A DNA stretch of 64,000 nucleotides, from NCBI GenBank assembly GCA_963693285.1, contig OY848919.1:3725827-3789826 (forward strand). The letters run 5' to 3'. Position numbers and translations under genes: made by a program. Below, piece by piece: positions 1-13,711 of this stretch (its first letter is position 1; each line of letters opens with the position of its first letter). This DNA comes from Xestospongia muta. Lineage: Eukaryota > Porifera > Demospongiae > Haplosclerida > Petrosiidae. Below the pieces are notes generated by a model. That model saw only the letters and a program-made list of their open reading frames with translations, was not told where the DNA came from and made no database searches.

Positions 1-2963
1 AGGCTTAATAAGAAATAGAGACATAACACAACCAAAAGAAATATATAAAATCTCTTACGTTCACATTTCAGTCCTAAGTCATAGTAATGATTAGAACAGT
101 AATAAGAAGTAACACTGAACACACTCCTACTACAATCAAATAAAGAGTCTTCATTTCCATTACAGTACATGTAACCAAACAATATTGAACCATTTCCTCG
201 TCCATAGGTACTACTGCCATATGTGACTCCACCTATTAATGGATTAAATAATTAATAATGTACTTGTTACCAGCATTTTAAACACACTTTCTAGATGTCC
301 AAGTTGTCTACAGGCTACTTTTGTATCAGTACTACCCCAGCTTCTACTACACACTGTACCCCAGACTTCATTTATACATACTTCAAGTCTTCCTTCATGG
401 TCTTTTGTCCCACCAACTAAACGAATATCTCCTGTCTTACAACTAACAGGTTCAATACTGTTTGCTATATATAATAATAAATTAAACTCCACTTTAATCA
501 ACAATGATTACCTTGACATATTACAGAGGCATCGTGACTTGAAAGACAAGTGTAAAAGTCAGATGTTCCATTGTATGGACAGTTCCATATACTACTCTCG
601 TTTCCAGTACAGTTCAAATCAATGATACCAAAAGGCCACACATAGTCAGTGTAATAGCCTGAAGCAGGTATGGCACCTACAATAAATGTATGATAAATAC
701 GAGAGAAAGCATGGCAGTCATATTTACCATATTGGGAGTATCCAAGTTGACCACAAATAACACTGGCATCTTCATAGTCCCAAAAGTCACTGCATATTGT
801 TCCCCAAACATTGTTTACACATACTTCTACTCTGCCATAATATGATCCTCCTCCCCTCAGTCTAACAGTTCCATTCTTACAAAAAGCTTTATATAAAAAG
901 AGGAAAGAATAAGTGTTCTTAAACTAATGAAATAAGCAATGAAGTAATAATCAATAAATATAAACAACTAACACTCTTTCAAAAGTCATAAATCAGTTAA
1001 CACAATAGTAGAGTTTACCTTCACATTTCACTCCAACATCATAAGAATGAGAACATGTTGAATAAGGAAATGGTTGATAAGGACAATCAAGGAGGTTGGA
1101 TTCTTGACCAGAACATTTTACTACAGACATTAGTATTGGACCAGTTCCTTGTCCAAACTGAGTAGCAGTTCTATAAGTAACTGAACCTGTTATACAATGG
1201 TATTTAATTATGTATGTAATTACAAAAATGTGTACCTAATTCCATATGTCCAAGTTGTCTGCATACCACATTACTATCTGGTGTTCCCCAGTAATAGTAA
1301 GTAGACCACCATGAGGAGTATCTAGAGCTACACACAGTACCCCAAACTTGATTAATACACACTTCAACTCTTCCTTCATATTGTGTACTGCCTCCGACTA
1401 ATCTAACATCACCACCTTCACAGTCAGCCATAATGGTGTTATTATCTAATAAATGGTATGGTTATTAAATATGTTTGCATTTTTTAAGCAGATAATACAA
1501 TCATTAAAAACAAGAAATGTCATTTTACAATTTCCATGATGAGCAAAACATAAATTAAAGATCAAATATATTTTATAAAATATTGGGAATAGTATATACT
1601 CATCATAATAAAGGTACTGCATTAAACAAATTGCTTAGCTTCTTAAAAGCCACATTTACCTTGACATTGTAATGAGGCATCATTACTTGATGGACAGGTA
1701 TAATTCATCATTACATTATATGAACAATCCCAGATACTATCTTCCTCTCCAGTACAGTTCAAGTCAACGATGTGGACTGACAAGGTATAATCAGTGTAGT
1801 AACCAGAGACAGCAATAGCTCCTACAATAAAACAATTGTTATCAATATGTATTTTTATAAAAAAGGTATATATTATATAATGCAGGAAAGTGCATGTCTT
1901 TATTGTCTGATGAAGTTTGATGATCTATGCATAACAGTCTGGGAATAGTATATCTATTGTCCCATTTATAAAATGGCTAACATTTGTTTTTGCAATTACT
2001 TAACTGATAATAATTGAAGTTTAAATTATTTTGTGTTTAACCAAAAGATATTATGCTTAATTATCTGTCTATATCATATAGGCAGTATAGAATGTAGCGA
2101 GAGCACAATAGTCTTAGTTTTTTCTTCTTTGATCTATGATTATTATAACTGTGAGAGATTATGAATAAACTTATAAAGGTGTTAAGAAATCATGATTTAC
2201 ATGAGGTATCCTAGCACATTTAAAACAAAAGCAATGACTTTTACAGAGCTCAAAACTAACTTAACTAAGAGATGCAATTTTATTTGCATTGAAGTAATAA
2301 TTATTATCTGAGAAGCAAAAATTGATGTTCACTAGCTTTTATTCTAAGTACACAAGCCCTAATCTTTTTTGAGTAATTCTTATGTTTTACCGGTACATCT
2401 TTAATCTTCCAGTAATCTCAAAGAAAAATACAGGACTTGTTATTTGCTCTGTATTACAGAGTATTTAATTGCACAGTTGAATTATTTTAGTTACTTACAT
2501 ACATTTATACATTTAAGGCATACAATCTAATGTCATGTTGGCATTCCTAATATAATCTTATTTAAAATATTTGTATAGCTACCTCTATTTCATGAATTTT
2601 ATAGAAATTATTTATTTACTCATATATTAATTTCTTAACAAACCACACCCTAGTAATGATTATAGAATCATAATTATTTATGTCATTAATAAGAATCTAT
2701 ACTACTTTTAGCATAAAATGTTATTGATTTATAATTACATAGAGACCATATTATTAGTATATTTTGTTTATTTTAAAACATAGATGCAAAATAATTTCTT
2801 TCCATACCATAAGGTGAGTATCCAAGCTGTATACAGACAACACTAGCATCAACATTGTTCCAGTAGTCACTACAAACAGTACCCCATGTTCTATTTACAC
2901 ACACTTCAACACGACCTCTAGTTTGAGTACCACCTTGTAATCGTATAGCACCATTTTCACAAA
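1..2963 (-). repeat. Gene A tandem module, copy a (four SRCR domains)
   Basis: This is the 3'-most visible copy of a 2.9-kb unit holding eight half-SRCR exons (2966-2808, 1821-1660, 1445-1236, 1186-1019, 886-728, 676-512, 464-288, 232-59) with their introns. The unit starts at the same string, aggcttaata, found again at 2964 and 5891. The long intron 1822-2807 is also shared with the next copy but carries small insertions and deletions. Exons and introns are both nearly identical to copy b, so the duplication copied genomic DNA. Confidence 0.9.
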
Positions 2964-5900
2964 AGGCTTAATAAGAAATAGAGACATAACACAACCAAAA
3001 GAAATATATTAAATCTCTTACGTTCACATTTCAGTCCTAAGTCATAGTAATGATTAGAACAGTAAGAAGTAACACTAAACACACTCCTACTACAATCAAA
3101 TAAAGTGTCTTCATTTCCATTACAGTACATGTAACCAAACAATATTGAACCATTTCCTCGTCCATAGGTACTACTGCCATATGTGACTCCACCTATTAAT
3201 GCATTAAATAATTAAAAATGTACTTGTCACCAACATTTTAAACACACTTTCTAGATGTCCAAGTTGTCTACAGGCTACTTTTGTATCAGTACTACCCCAG
3301 CTTCTACTACACACTGTACCCCAGACTTCATTAATACATACTTCAAGTCTTCCTTCATGGTCTTTTGTCCCACCAACCAAACGAATATCTCCTGTCTTAC
3401 AACTAACAGGTTCAATACTGTTTGCTATATATAATAATAAATTAAACTCCACTTTAATCAACAATGATTACCTTGACATATCACTGAGGCATCATGACTT
3501 GAAAGACAAGTGTAAAAGTCAGATGTTCCATTGTATGGACAGTTCCATATACTACTCTCATTTCCAGTACAGTTCAAATCAATGATACCAAAAGGCCACA
3601 CATAGTCAGTGTAATAGCCTGAAGCAGGTATGGCACCTACAATAAATGTATGATAAATACAAGAGAAAGCATGGCAGTCATATTTACCATATCGGGAGTA
3701 TCCAAGTTGACCACAAATAACACTGGCATCTTCATAGTCCCAAAAGTCACTGCATATTGTTCCCCAAACATTGTTTACACATACTTCTACTCTACCATAA
3801 TATGATCCACCTCCCCTCAGTCTAACAGTTCCATTCTTACAAAAAGCTTTATATAAAAAAGGGAAGAATAAGTGTTCTTAAACTAATGAAATAAGTAATG
3901 GAGTAATAATCAATGAATATAAACAACTGACACTCTTTCAAAAGTCATAAATCAGTTAACACAATAGTAGAGTTTACCTTCACATTTCACTCCAACATCA
4001 AAAGAATGAGAACATGTTGAATAAGGAAATGGTCGATAAGGACAATCAAGGAGGTTGGATTCTTGACCAGAACATTTTACTACAGACATTAGTATTGGAC
4101 CAGTTCCTTGTCCAAACTGAGTAGCAGTTATATAAGTAACTGAACCTGTTATACAATGGTATTTAATTATGTATGTAATTACAAAAATGTGTACCTAATT
4201 CCATATGTCCAAGTTGTCTGCATACCACATTACTATCTGGTGTTCCCCAGTAATAGTAAGTAGACCACCATGAGGAGTATCTAGAGCTACACACAGTACC
4301 CCAAACTCGATTAATACACACTTCAACTCTTCCTTCATATTGTGTACTGCCTCCGACTAATCTAACATCACCATCTTCACAGTCAGCCATAATGGTGTTA
4401 TTATCTAATAAATGGTATGGTTATTAAATATATTTGCATTTTTTAAGCAGATAATACTATCATTAAAAACAAGAAATGTCATTTTACAATTTCCATGATG
4501 AGCAAAACATAAATTAAAGATCAAATATATTTTATAAAATATTGGGAATAGTATATACTCATCATAATAAAGGTACTGCATTAAACAAATTGCTTAGCTT
4601 CTTAAAAGCCACATTTACCTTGACATTGTAATGAGGCATCATTACTTGATGGACAGGTATAATTCATCATTACATTATATGAACAGTCCCAGATACTATC
4701 TTCCTCTCCAGTACAGTTCAAGTCAACGATGTGGACTGACAAGGTATAATCAGTGTAGTAACCAGAGACAGCAATAGCTCCTACAATAAAACAATTGTTA
4801 TCAATATGTATTTTTATACAAAAGGTATATATTATATAATGCAGGAAAGTGCATGTTTTCATTGTCTGATGAAGTTTGATGATTTATGCATAACAGTCTG
4901 GGAAGTTATAACTATTGTTCTAACACTGCTTTTGCAATTACTTAACTGATAATAACTGGAGTTTAAATTATTTTGTGTTTAACCAAAAAGATATTGTGCT
5001 TAAGTATCTGTCTAGAATGTAGGGATAGCATGATTGCCTTAAATTTTTTCTTCTTCAATCTATGATTATTATAACTGTCAGACATTGAATAAACGTATAA
5101 AGGTGTTAAGAAATCATGATTTACATGAGGTATCCTAGCACATTTAAAACAAAAGCAATGACTTTTACAAAGCTCAAAAGTAACCTAGCTGATAGATGCA
5201 ATTTTATTTGCATTGAAGTAATAATTATTATCTGAGAAGCAAAAATGGATGTCTGCTAGCATTTATTTTAAGTACACAAGCCTTGATCTTTTTAAGTAAT
5301 TCTTGTGTTTTACTGGTACATCTTTAATCTTCCAGTAATCTCAAAGAAAAACACAAGACTTGTTATTTGCTATTTACTACAGAGTATTTAATTGCACAGT
5401 TGAATTATTTTAGTTACTTACATACTTTTATACATTTAAGGCATACTAACTAATATCATGTTGGCATTCCTAATATAATCTTATTTAAAATATTTGTATG
5501 GCTACCCTCTATTTCATGAATTTTATAGAAATTATTTATTTACTCATATATATTACCTTTCTTAACAAAACACAAACTAGTAATGATTATAGAATCATAA
5601 TTATTTATGTCATTAATAAGAATCTATACTACTTTTAGCATAAAATGTTAATGATTTATAATTACATAGAGACCATATTATTAGTATATTTTGTTTATTT
5701 CAAAACATAGATGCAAAATAATTTTTTTCTATACCATAAGGTGAGTATCCAAGCTGTGTACAGACAACACTAGCATCAACATTGTGCCAGTAGTCACTAC
5801 AAACAGTACCCCATGTTCTATTTACACACACTTCAACACGACCTCTAGTTTGAGTACCACCTTGTAATCGTATAGCACCATTTTCACAAAAGGCTTAATA

Positions 5901-8900
5901 AGAAATAGAGACATAACACAACCAAAAGAAATATATTAAATCTCTTACGTTCACATTTCAGTCCTAAGTCATAGTAATGATTAGAACAGTAATAAGAAGT
6001 AACACTGAACACACTCCTACTACAATCAAATAAAGAGTCTTCATTTCCATTACAGTACATGTAACCAAACAATATTGAACCATTTCCTCGTCCATAGGTA
6101 CTACTGCCATATGTGACTCCACCTATTAATGCATTAAATAATTAAAAATGTACTTGTTACCAGCATTTTGAACACACTTTCAAGATATCCAAGTTGTCTA
6201 CAGGCTACTTTTGTATCAGTACTACCCCAGCTTCTACTACACACTGTACCCCAGACTTCATTTATACATACTTCAAGTCTTCCTTCATGGTCTTTTGTCC
6301 CACCAACCAAACGAATATCTCCTGTCTTACAACTAACAGGTTCCGTACTGTTTGCTATATATAATAATAAATTAAACTCCACTTTAATCAACAATGATTA
6401 CCTTGACATATCACAGAGGCGTCATGACTTGAAGGACAAGTGTAAAAGTCAGATGTTCTATTGTATGGACAGTTCCATATACTACTCTCATTTCCAGTAC
6501 AGTTTAAATCAATGATACCAAAAGGCCACTGGTAGTTAGTGTAATAACCTGAAGCAGGTATGGCACCTACAATAAATATATGATAAATACGAGAGAAAGC
6601 ATGGCAGTCATATTTACCATATTGGGAGTATCCAAGTTGACCACAAATAACACTGGCATCTTCATAGTCCCAAAAGTCACTGCATATTGTTCCCCAAATA
6701 TTATTCACACACACTTCAACACGACCATAATATGATCCTCCTCCACTGAGTCTAACAGTACCATTCTTACAGAAAGCTATTCATAAAGACAGTGTACAGT
6801 AAGGAGTAGTTAACCCAAGTAAGTGGTAGACAACATATTATATATAATATTTAGAAATGCATAATACATTAGTACTTATAGTTTGCTTTGTATTAACTAC
6901 TGCATGGACCCAAGTCTCAACTTTCAGACTCTTATAAACATGCAAACACTTTGGATCCATAGAAGCAAACACATTTTCATTCTTGCAGAGCTTTTTTGAA
7001 ATGTCTTTCCAACTTTTCAAGCTTTCTCTAATGTTCACAGCCTCTTATCTCGAACGACTTGTTAGTAGTTAACTTTTGCTTTTGCTCTGACATTTTTGTA
7101 GCTGTAGACATTGTTGTCACGTATTCCTAACATTTAAAGTGTATTGCAACGTTGCCAGCTAACAGACAGACAAATAGACACATGCAAAGGAAGTACCGTA
7201 ACCCTCGCCAACGCAGCGAGTGGTGAAGGTTTATAATGAAGTCATGATTTAAAGCCACAACCACTAATTATTTTTGCTGGAATATGGCACTTTTGCAGAG
7301 TAAAGACAATATTGCTAAAATTTTATTTTACCAATATAGATTTCTGCTATTATAACTTACATTCACATATTACAGCTCCATCATAATTGTGATTTTGACA
7401 TCCAGAGCGAATATGAGTGTACTTATAGTTCTGATTACACATCACCAAATTACTTTCTGTTCCACTACAATACAAGTATCCAAGAAGAATGGGTCCAGTG
7501 CCTTTTGAAAATCCTAAATTTCCAGCACGGCCATATGTGTAGCCTAGAAAAATACATTTAACGTTAGCAAACAAGAATAGGTGACCTAGTACTTTGTGAG
7601 AAACCAAGATAATCTACTAACATATTGTGATTTTATACATTTTGAAGATAGGAATTTCTCTAAAAATGCTTCGTTATCAATTTTTAGCGATTTATTTACT
7701 ATAACTTAGTGTTCACGCCCACTTTATTAATAATAACTGTGTGGGCAAGGGGTTACAATACGTGTGTTAGCTAGTAATGAAGATTTAACTGCTCAAAATC
7801 AGCAACTACAGTGCATGCAGTTACAAAAATTGACAGAGAAACGTCTAAAGTTAATTACTAGGATGTCGTAACGCTTTTGATAAAAGGCTCTTAACGGAAG
7901 CCAAAGCTTGAACATCAAAACTTCAAAAAAGCAGTCTTGGAAAACTGCTTGTTCAAATAAAACTACTATAGATGCAAAACGTATAATTTTCCTTTAAATA
8001 TTTCGTTTTAAACTTATGGCAAATTTTACTTACCTTTTTAGTCTTCTTTGCCAATAGTTGTAATAGTTATTAGATATATTTAGAAGGTGTTGCTGTTGTA
8101 AGACTACTGATATAGTAAATGTTATAAAAGCTGTACTAAGTCTACAAAATACACAAATTAGCAGAGAAACAGTCTTACAAAACCGCTACTTTACTGGGAC
8201 TGTAACTGCCACATCCATTAACGTTAAACTAGCACCTTTATTTTTAACAATGTGTACCACCTGCATTGTTTGTATAAAATAAAGAATATCTACAGTGCTG
8301 AACTACGGCAAGCGTTCTGTACTTAAGTGTTTTTCATTTAATTTTCTTAAACGAGCATGCGCAGTATAAAAAGGGGCTGGGCTGCTCACAAAATGGCACA
8401 CAAAACTTTTCAATATTAAAAAAATGGAAGCTGTGTTTCTTTTCCTGTTTATATCATAATATGCACTTCCTGTAGCTGTTGCAACAGCTGCTAAATAATA
8501 TTATGCGTATGTTTAGTGCAGATATTCCCATTTTTTTGGATACGTGTAAGTTTCTGTAGTGAAATGGCGAACAGTAGAAAACATGTAAGACTTTCTCTTG
8601 TGACCGACTTTGACAGTCTAGAGGGGAAGAATGTGTTCAAGAGAAGGTTGGACCATGTTAGAAAAGTTCTAACTCCTGCTGGGCAATATGATTTAGACAA
8701 ATATGGTCTTATGTCAGCCATCTTTAATTTGATCCATGTATAATTCAGTACAGCAATAAAAATTGTTATCTATTATTATCAACCGTGTAATTGAGATAAC
8801 ACGTGTTTGTACCTATTACAACTGTATTACTAGATGCTTTGCGTGGGTTGTTCAGGTTGGTATGGCTACTATCTAGAACGATATCTAGGTTTGAATATTG

Positions 8901-9988
8901 CCGCCATCTCACTCTTTGGTAGGCGTCACTTTCTTCCGGGCAGCCCACCCCCCTTTTATAGCGAGCAGGAATGCGCATTATATCTGGCACATGCTCGTTT
9001 AAGTGTGATTTGTCATATCTTTTTCCTGTTATTATAAATAGACACAAACTTGTAGTTCATAAGCAACATTTTGATATGGCTGTGTCATATACACAGTTAT
9101 GTTTTCTAAATTATAAACTCAGTTGTATTATCTTTTTGCAATAAACACATGCTAGAACTGTAACCCTCCCTCATGCAGTGATACAAAATGACAAAGGATG
9201 AAAATAGTGAATGTATAAAATGAAATGTGATCTGGATATTCTTCTTATTATATTACACTATGTGTTATGTAATACAGTCAAAATTGTTACCTATGGTCAA
9301 TGCACCAATCTGATGACAGACAATATTGGCTTCCTGACTGCCCCAACTACTGTATGCACAGACTGTGCCCCATGCTCTATTGAGACACACTTCAACTCTT
9401 CCTTGATACTGTGACACACCTCCTACTAAGCGAACATCTCCATCAGTACAATTACTATAAGTGGCAACAGTAAGAGCTATAGAATGACGGAATAGTCATT
9501 TATACTAACACTTTAGCACTCACATTCACAAAATATATTAGCATCTTTACTAAGAGAACAATAGTAATTAGAGAGACCATTATAAGGACAGTCCAGTATA
9601 GTGTTCTCATTACCAGTACAGTTTAAATCAAGAATGTTGTGTTTGGTAGCAGATGAGGAGTAATAGATTACAGAAGATCCTATTGCACCTATAATATGTT
9701 TAGAAGTGAAGTAAAACAATGGTCTTAACATTCACCATAAGGAGAATATCCCAGTTGTTTACATACAACACTGGCATCATTGTTATCCCAGAAGTCAGTA
9801 CAAATACTACCCCAAGTATTATTCAAGCAGACTTCAACAGCTCCATAGGAAGAAGATGAGGACTAGAAAAGCACTAAACGTACATGTAGTCTTAGATAAC
9901 TTACCACACGAACTGAGCCATGCGTACATGTTTGAGCAAATACTGTATCACTCCAAGATAAACAGAGCAACAACAGAGCAAACCACAT
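1..9988 (-). CDS. Gene A: multi-SRCR receptor, 5' part (12 SRCR domains visible, runs off left edge)
   Basis: Twenty-five complete exons are visible, about 1,388 residues. The start ATG is at 9988-9986, and exon 9988-9905 codes a signal peptide ([19 protein letters not shown]) ending at a GTAAGT donor. Each SRCR domain uses two exons, a first half with GRVEVC...WGTVC...VVCRQLGY and a second half with LNCTGNE...C...DASVIC. The first halves begin CxxGxxRL. In 5'-3' order: 9862-9736/9688-9524; 9476-9291/7543-7361; 6776-6618/6566-6402; 6354-6178/6122-5949; 5893-5735/4780-4619; 4404-4195/4145-3978; 3846-3688/3636-3472; 3424-3248/3192-3022; 2966-2808/1821-1660; 1445-1236/1186-1019; 886-728/676-512; 464-288/232-59. 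All internal exons after the second are multiples of three in phase 1, and I saw no stop. Bases 3-1 are the first three bases of the next first-half exon, so the gene continues to the left. SRCR domains are extracellular ligand-binding modules. The membrane anchor and the ligand are not visible. Confidence 0.88.
2964..5890 (-). repeat. Gene A tandem module, copy b (four SRCR domains)
   Basis: This is the second copy of the unit, 2,927 bases against 2,963 in copy a. Its exons are 5893-5735, 4780-4619, 4404-4195, 4145-3978, 3846-3688, 3636-3472, 3424-3248 and 3192-3022. One codon is missing in exon 3192-3022 relative to copies a and c, where the protein reads SVTSYCSN instead of SVTSYYCSN. Reading frames remain open. 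Confidence 0.9.
5891..6776 (-). repeat. Gene A tandem module, partial copy c (two SRCR domains)
   Basis: This is the upstream end of the module, with exons 6776-6618, 6566-6402, 6354-6178 and 6122-5949 only. It matches the right-hand third of copies a and b. The exon 6776-6618 differs from them more than a and b differ from each other. This is where the array joins the non-repeated 5' part of gene A. Confidence 0.85.
6777..7360 (-). other. Gene A intron, no further gene seen
   Basis: This intron lies between the second and third SRCR domains of gene A. I see no recognisable coding segment in it. A short reading frame around 6838-7038 has no domain features and no splice or homology support. 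Confidence 0.6.
8346..9003. mobile_element. Intronic element flanked by long imperfect inverted repeats
   Basis: The element lies inside the 7544-9290 intron of gene A. The left arm 8346-8387 (cttaaacgagcatgcgcagt, then a TATAAAAAGGGG box and gctgggctgctc) pairs with the right arm 8938-9003 read on the minus strand. The right arm has the same order: cttaaacgagcatg, an insertion, TATAAAAGGGGGG, then tgggctgccc. Each arm holds a TATA-like box pointing inwards. The related short intron of gene C (37018-37062) lacks this sequence, which supports an insertion. The element is a likely small DNA transposon or nested bidirectional unit. I could not define a target-site duplication. Confidence 0.55.
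8564..8743 (+). CDS. 60-residue open frame inside the inverted-repeat element, function unknown
   Basis: The frame starts at an ATG in a gaaATGG context and reads [20 protein letters not shown], continuing to a TAA at 8741-8743. The composition is rich in charged and hydrophobic residues and looks like real protein rather than AT-rich noise. It has no signal peptide and no membrane segment. It lies downstream of the TATA-like box of the left arm (8361-8372). I do not recognise the family. It may be the first exon or a remnant of a transposon-borne gene. Confidence 0.35.
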   Translation: MANSRKHVRLSLVTDFDSLEGKNVFKRRLDHVRKVLTPAGQYDLDKYGLMSAIFNLIHV

Positions 9989-10440
9989 TTTACTGTTCAA
10001 CAGTAATCAATAGCAAGAATACTAAACAGTACATGTAAGTTAATACTTATAAGAATCAATGTAGGATGGGTTAGTGGTACGGTACATGTCATGTGATTTC
10101 TTTTAGAAGAGTAAATCTATACATCAATGGCTTCAGTTTACACAGCACATGAGTTTGTTCAATTATGTTAAATCATATATATCATTGTTAATATAAAGTA
10201 AGATTTTATGCCTTATCTGAAATCCTTGTGTTGATTTTAGTATATATCTACAACCCACTATGATTGATAATAAAGACCAGTCAGATTACTATCTATAAAT
10301 TAAAGAAATAGTTCATCTGATTTAAATAATTAAAATATGACTTAAAGACTTATTGTTGATTAAAATTTTGTTAATTTCAAAATCAAATTTATATATTTCT
10401 TATCATATTATGGAACAGAAATGAGTTATATTGTCGTTAT

Positions 10441-10550
10441 GATTACATGTAAATAAACAACTTTTAAAATATGATTAGTGAGTTCATAATAATACATTAA
10501 TATTATCATACTGTGATCTTATCAATCCTTATCTTAATCCCACTGGACTG
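10441..10550 (+). repeat. Diverged repeat, first copy
   Basis: This begins gattacatgtaaataaa and includes tgtgatcttatcaat and ccactgga. It aligns by eye over about 110 bases with 11698-11815 in the same orientation, with many substitutions and small gaps. It is probably an old interspersed element of unknown class. Confidence 0.45.
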
Positions 10551-11697
10551 TCACATCTATTACTAAAATAGCTACTATGATGCCTAAACTAATTTCTCCC
10601 ACTATAATGTAAACATATAGCACTACTAAGGTGATGGATCAATTTACTACCTAAGTGTTGTTGGATCAATTTACTAGCTAAGTGTTATTACTCCATCAGT
10701 GCCAAATACATCTAAATAAAAAAGAAATCAAATGAGCTATGTTCACTTCCTCATACAATAACATAGTGTATATATAATTACTAGGAGCTTATGGTCTCAC
10801 AAAGGAGGAAGGAGCATATAACTACATGATACAGCATTTGACAAAACACCTTAATGTTTGACCTTATAAGAAAAATGGGTAATACAAAGTAAATTCATAT
10901 CCTAGCTAGTACTTATAGTAGCAACCAAATAGTTGTATCAACATGTCTAATTATGAATCTTTTATTTCTCCTCAGCATTCCTGATTATAATTTTTCATAA
11001 ATGTCTAAGTCATATAAAAAAAATTCACTTAAATAAACCACATGTACTAAAGTGTTTACACAATGCCTAATAATTTCCTTTCAAATAGAGACAGGGTCTT
11101 GCAACTTTATAAACAGAAATGGCAATAACTGAGGAACAAGTAAATGGTTGAAACAATCATCCAGTTACAACATTGAGAGTGATCCTGTTATAGGTTTACT
11201 TTATGTATACAACAGCAAAAATAAAATTGAGATTAGCTAGAAACATATAAGCTTATTGCACAAGGCCATCTGTGTATAACAATCATGATTATTTAAACTA
11301 ATAGAACACAATACAAAATGTATTAAAGGAAGCATTATTTTGTGTATAAGAAAAATAATTAAATAAACTTATGGATTTACAATATCATATTACCTTATGT
11401 TAAGGTACATGTACAATTCTAGAATTCTCATAAATAAAAACGTTCATATGACTTAACATCCCAAATTAGACTAAAAGCCCTGCTACTAAATTAAATTTGT
11501 TTAATGTAAATATTAAACAAGGTTTTTAGTAAAAATAATAAACACCAAGTGCATGGGTAACTATTTTTTTGATTTCATTCTATATGTGTCATTTAAGTAG
11601 ATCACAAATGTTGAAAGTATTCAAATACTATGAACAATACTTTACTTCTTTCATGTATACAAGACATTTTTGGAGTAGATATCAACTGTACTATCAT

Positions 11698-11815
11698 GAT
11701 ACATGTACATAAAGAAACTACCTTTGAAATATGACTAGTGAGTTTGTAATAATATTTATTCTATACTGTAGCGATCTTATCAATACTATCATAATCCACT
11801 GGAATGTATTGTTCA
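11698..11815 (+). repeat. Diverged repeat, second copy
   Basis: This is the counterpart of 10441-10550. It begins gatacatgtacataaa and includes gcgatcttatcaat and ccactgga. No coding capacity was seen. Confidence 0.45.
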
Positions 11816-13711
11816 TCTCAAATTTCGTGCCTAATCTGATATTTAAGTCTACCCTTACTATGCTATGTAAACATGTACACCTGGACTATTAACTAGACTG
11901 GTAAAATGATTTACTCAACTTTGTTGTAATAACTAGATTTTTGTAAAATTATCTTTATTATTTAAGAACAAACGGACTGTATTTATTATAGTATCTTAAC
12001 CTTTAACTGTATATAATAAAATATTAACTGACCAAGCATGCAATTATAATACCATAATTTATTATATCGACTAATGTACACATCAGTCCTTTACTGCTAT
12101 GATTAGACTACATAGAGATTCCCTATTCCTTTTATGATTTGGTGTGTCATTATTACATGTATACTAAACAAAACCTGGAGGGACTAAATCCCCATTCATG
12201 TAAGTTAGAGAAGGGACTGATGTCTTTAGCTGTCTCATAGGTCCTTACCTACTTCTATGTGAACAACCCATGACTAACTCACAATGATTCTAAACAAACA
12301 TGTGGGTTGACAATAATAACTTACCTTATAATTGTGGTGTTAAAGGTATAATCCTTATATTGTGCATGACCTTATATACTAAGGTTAATACACCAGATTA
12401 GTTTAAAGATTATGTTGAATGTCTTAAATGTACTCACCATCAAGTAATCATTAAACATATGCTAACATCAATATGTCATGTCATTCCCTATTGTGAACAT
12501 ATAAAATAGTTTGTTATTGAGCTGAAATAGAACTATAAATGTTTACTAAACAAATGACATTCTATAGACTTATAGGTTTACATATTCTAATATAAAAAAT
12601 AATGAAAAGACTATGTTGCTACTTCAAGTATAGTTAACAGCAGTTAACACATAACATGGCCATTCTTGAACCTGTCACTTTTAAATCAACAATTATGTGT
12701 ACACAAAAATGAACATTGATTTGAGAAGGTCTACAACTCCTTAGCAAAGTGTAAATGTAATATGGCAATGTGGCTCAATAATTGACAATGTATTAATTAA
12801 TAATTAATTAGGGAGAAATGTTTGTTTTTGTGCTTCAAGCCATTCTTCTGATTTTAACAGTCTATATACATGTCAGATAAAAACTCTATCCTTTGTTGCG
12901 TATAAACTAATCATAACCCCAAAGTCCCAAACCCTAAATATCAACAATAAATAGAACAAATCAGTAACATGAACTTTTGGCTGTACCATTCAGGTAAGGA
13001 AATCAATTAGTTAATTCAAATTAAAGCTAACTGCTCTCCACATATAAAAGTAATTCTCTTAATTACCTTAAATTTAGCGGCTGACATATACAATCCATAG
13101 AAGTTTCAGGTCTGTCTAGTTAAGGGTTAAAGTAAATTTAAACCACACCCTTAAATGTAATCGAGCTCAGAACATTGATGGACAATGATGAATGATGATA
13201 AACATTTGTGTAGCTGTGTGACTTATATAATTATAATGTGATGTGTAAGAATTACATAACAGAGTTGTAATATATACTATTAACATGTGAAAAATCTGAG
13301 AGTATGTCAAACTATTTAGATGAATATGAACACTTAATTTGTTTTGAAATATTGATTATGAATGAATAAAGCTTTTATTCCCAAATAAACCAACAAAGGA
13401 CTAAGGTATTAATAATATAGCTAGTAATTAAAGACAAAAAGAAGACCTCATTTAAAAAAAACATGATATATTATTAATAAACTAAATGTACATTATGTAG
13501 TTGTATGATAAAAGTTGCACTATTTAAAGTTAATAAACAGATAATGTACAGAGATGCATGCAATTTTCAAGAGTAAAGTTTGAATGTTGTGTAAAAGACT
13601 GAAGTTACTCGAAATTCAACTTAATTAAATACAATACACAATGACATAATACCAACAACAAACTAAACTACAGCTTCAATACTAAATTACATCACTAAAA
13701 CACATCTAAAT

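Larger units (their letters stand above)
9989..13711. other. 3.7 kb without a recognised gene
   Basis: This lies between the start of gene A and the stop codon of gene B, so it should hold the promoter of gene A and the 3' flank of gene B. The sequence is very AT-rich. I found no exon with splice sites and a recognisable domain. It does hold a diverged dispersed repeat pair (10441-10550 and 11698-11815). Confidence 0.5.

Noticed and set aside
6168..6515. 115-residue plus-strand frame over gene A
   Set aside because: It is the antisense shadow of two SRCR exons and an intron.
8766..9047. Open frame on the minus strand
   Set aside because: It runs through the right arm of the inverted-repeat element and its flank. 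No recognisable motif or splice context was seen.
9905..10038. Plus-strand open frame over the gene A start region
   Set aside because: The minus strand gives a signal peptide, start codon and donor that match the layout of gene C, so the plus-strand frame is a shadow.
10100..13600. Possible exons of a gene between A and B
   Set aside because: Short AT-rich open stretches were seen, but none has matched splice sites, domain features or a homologous copy elsewhere in the window.
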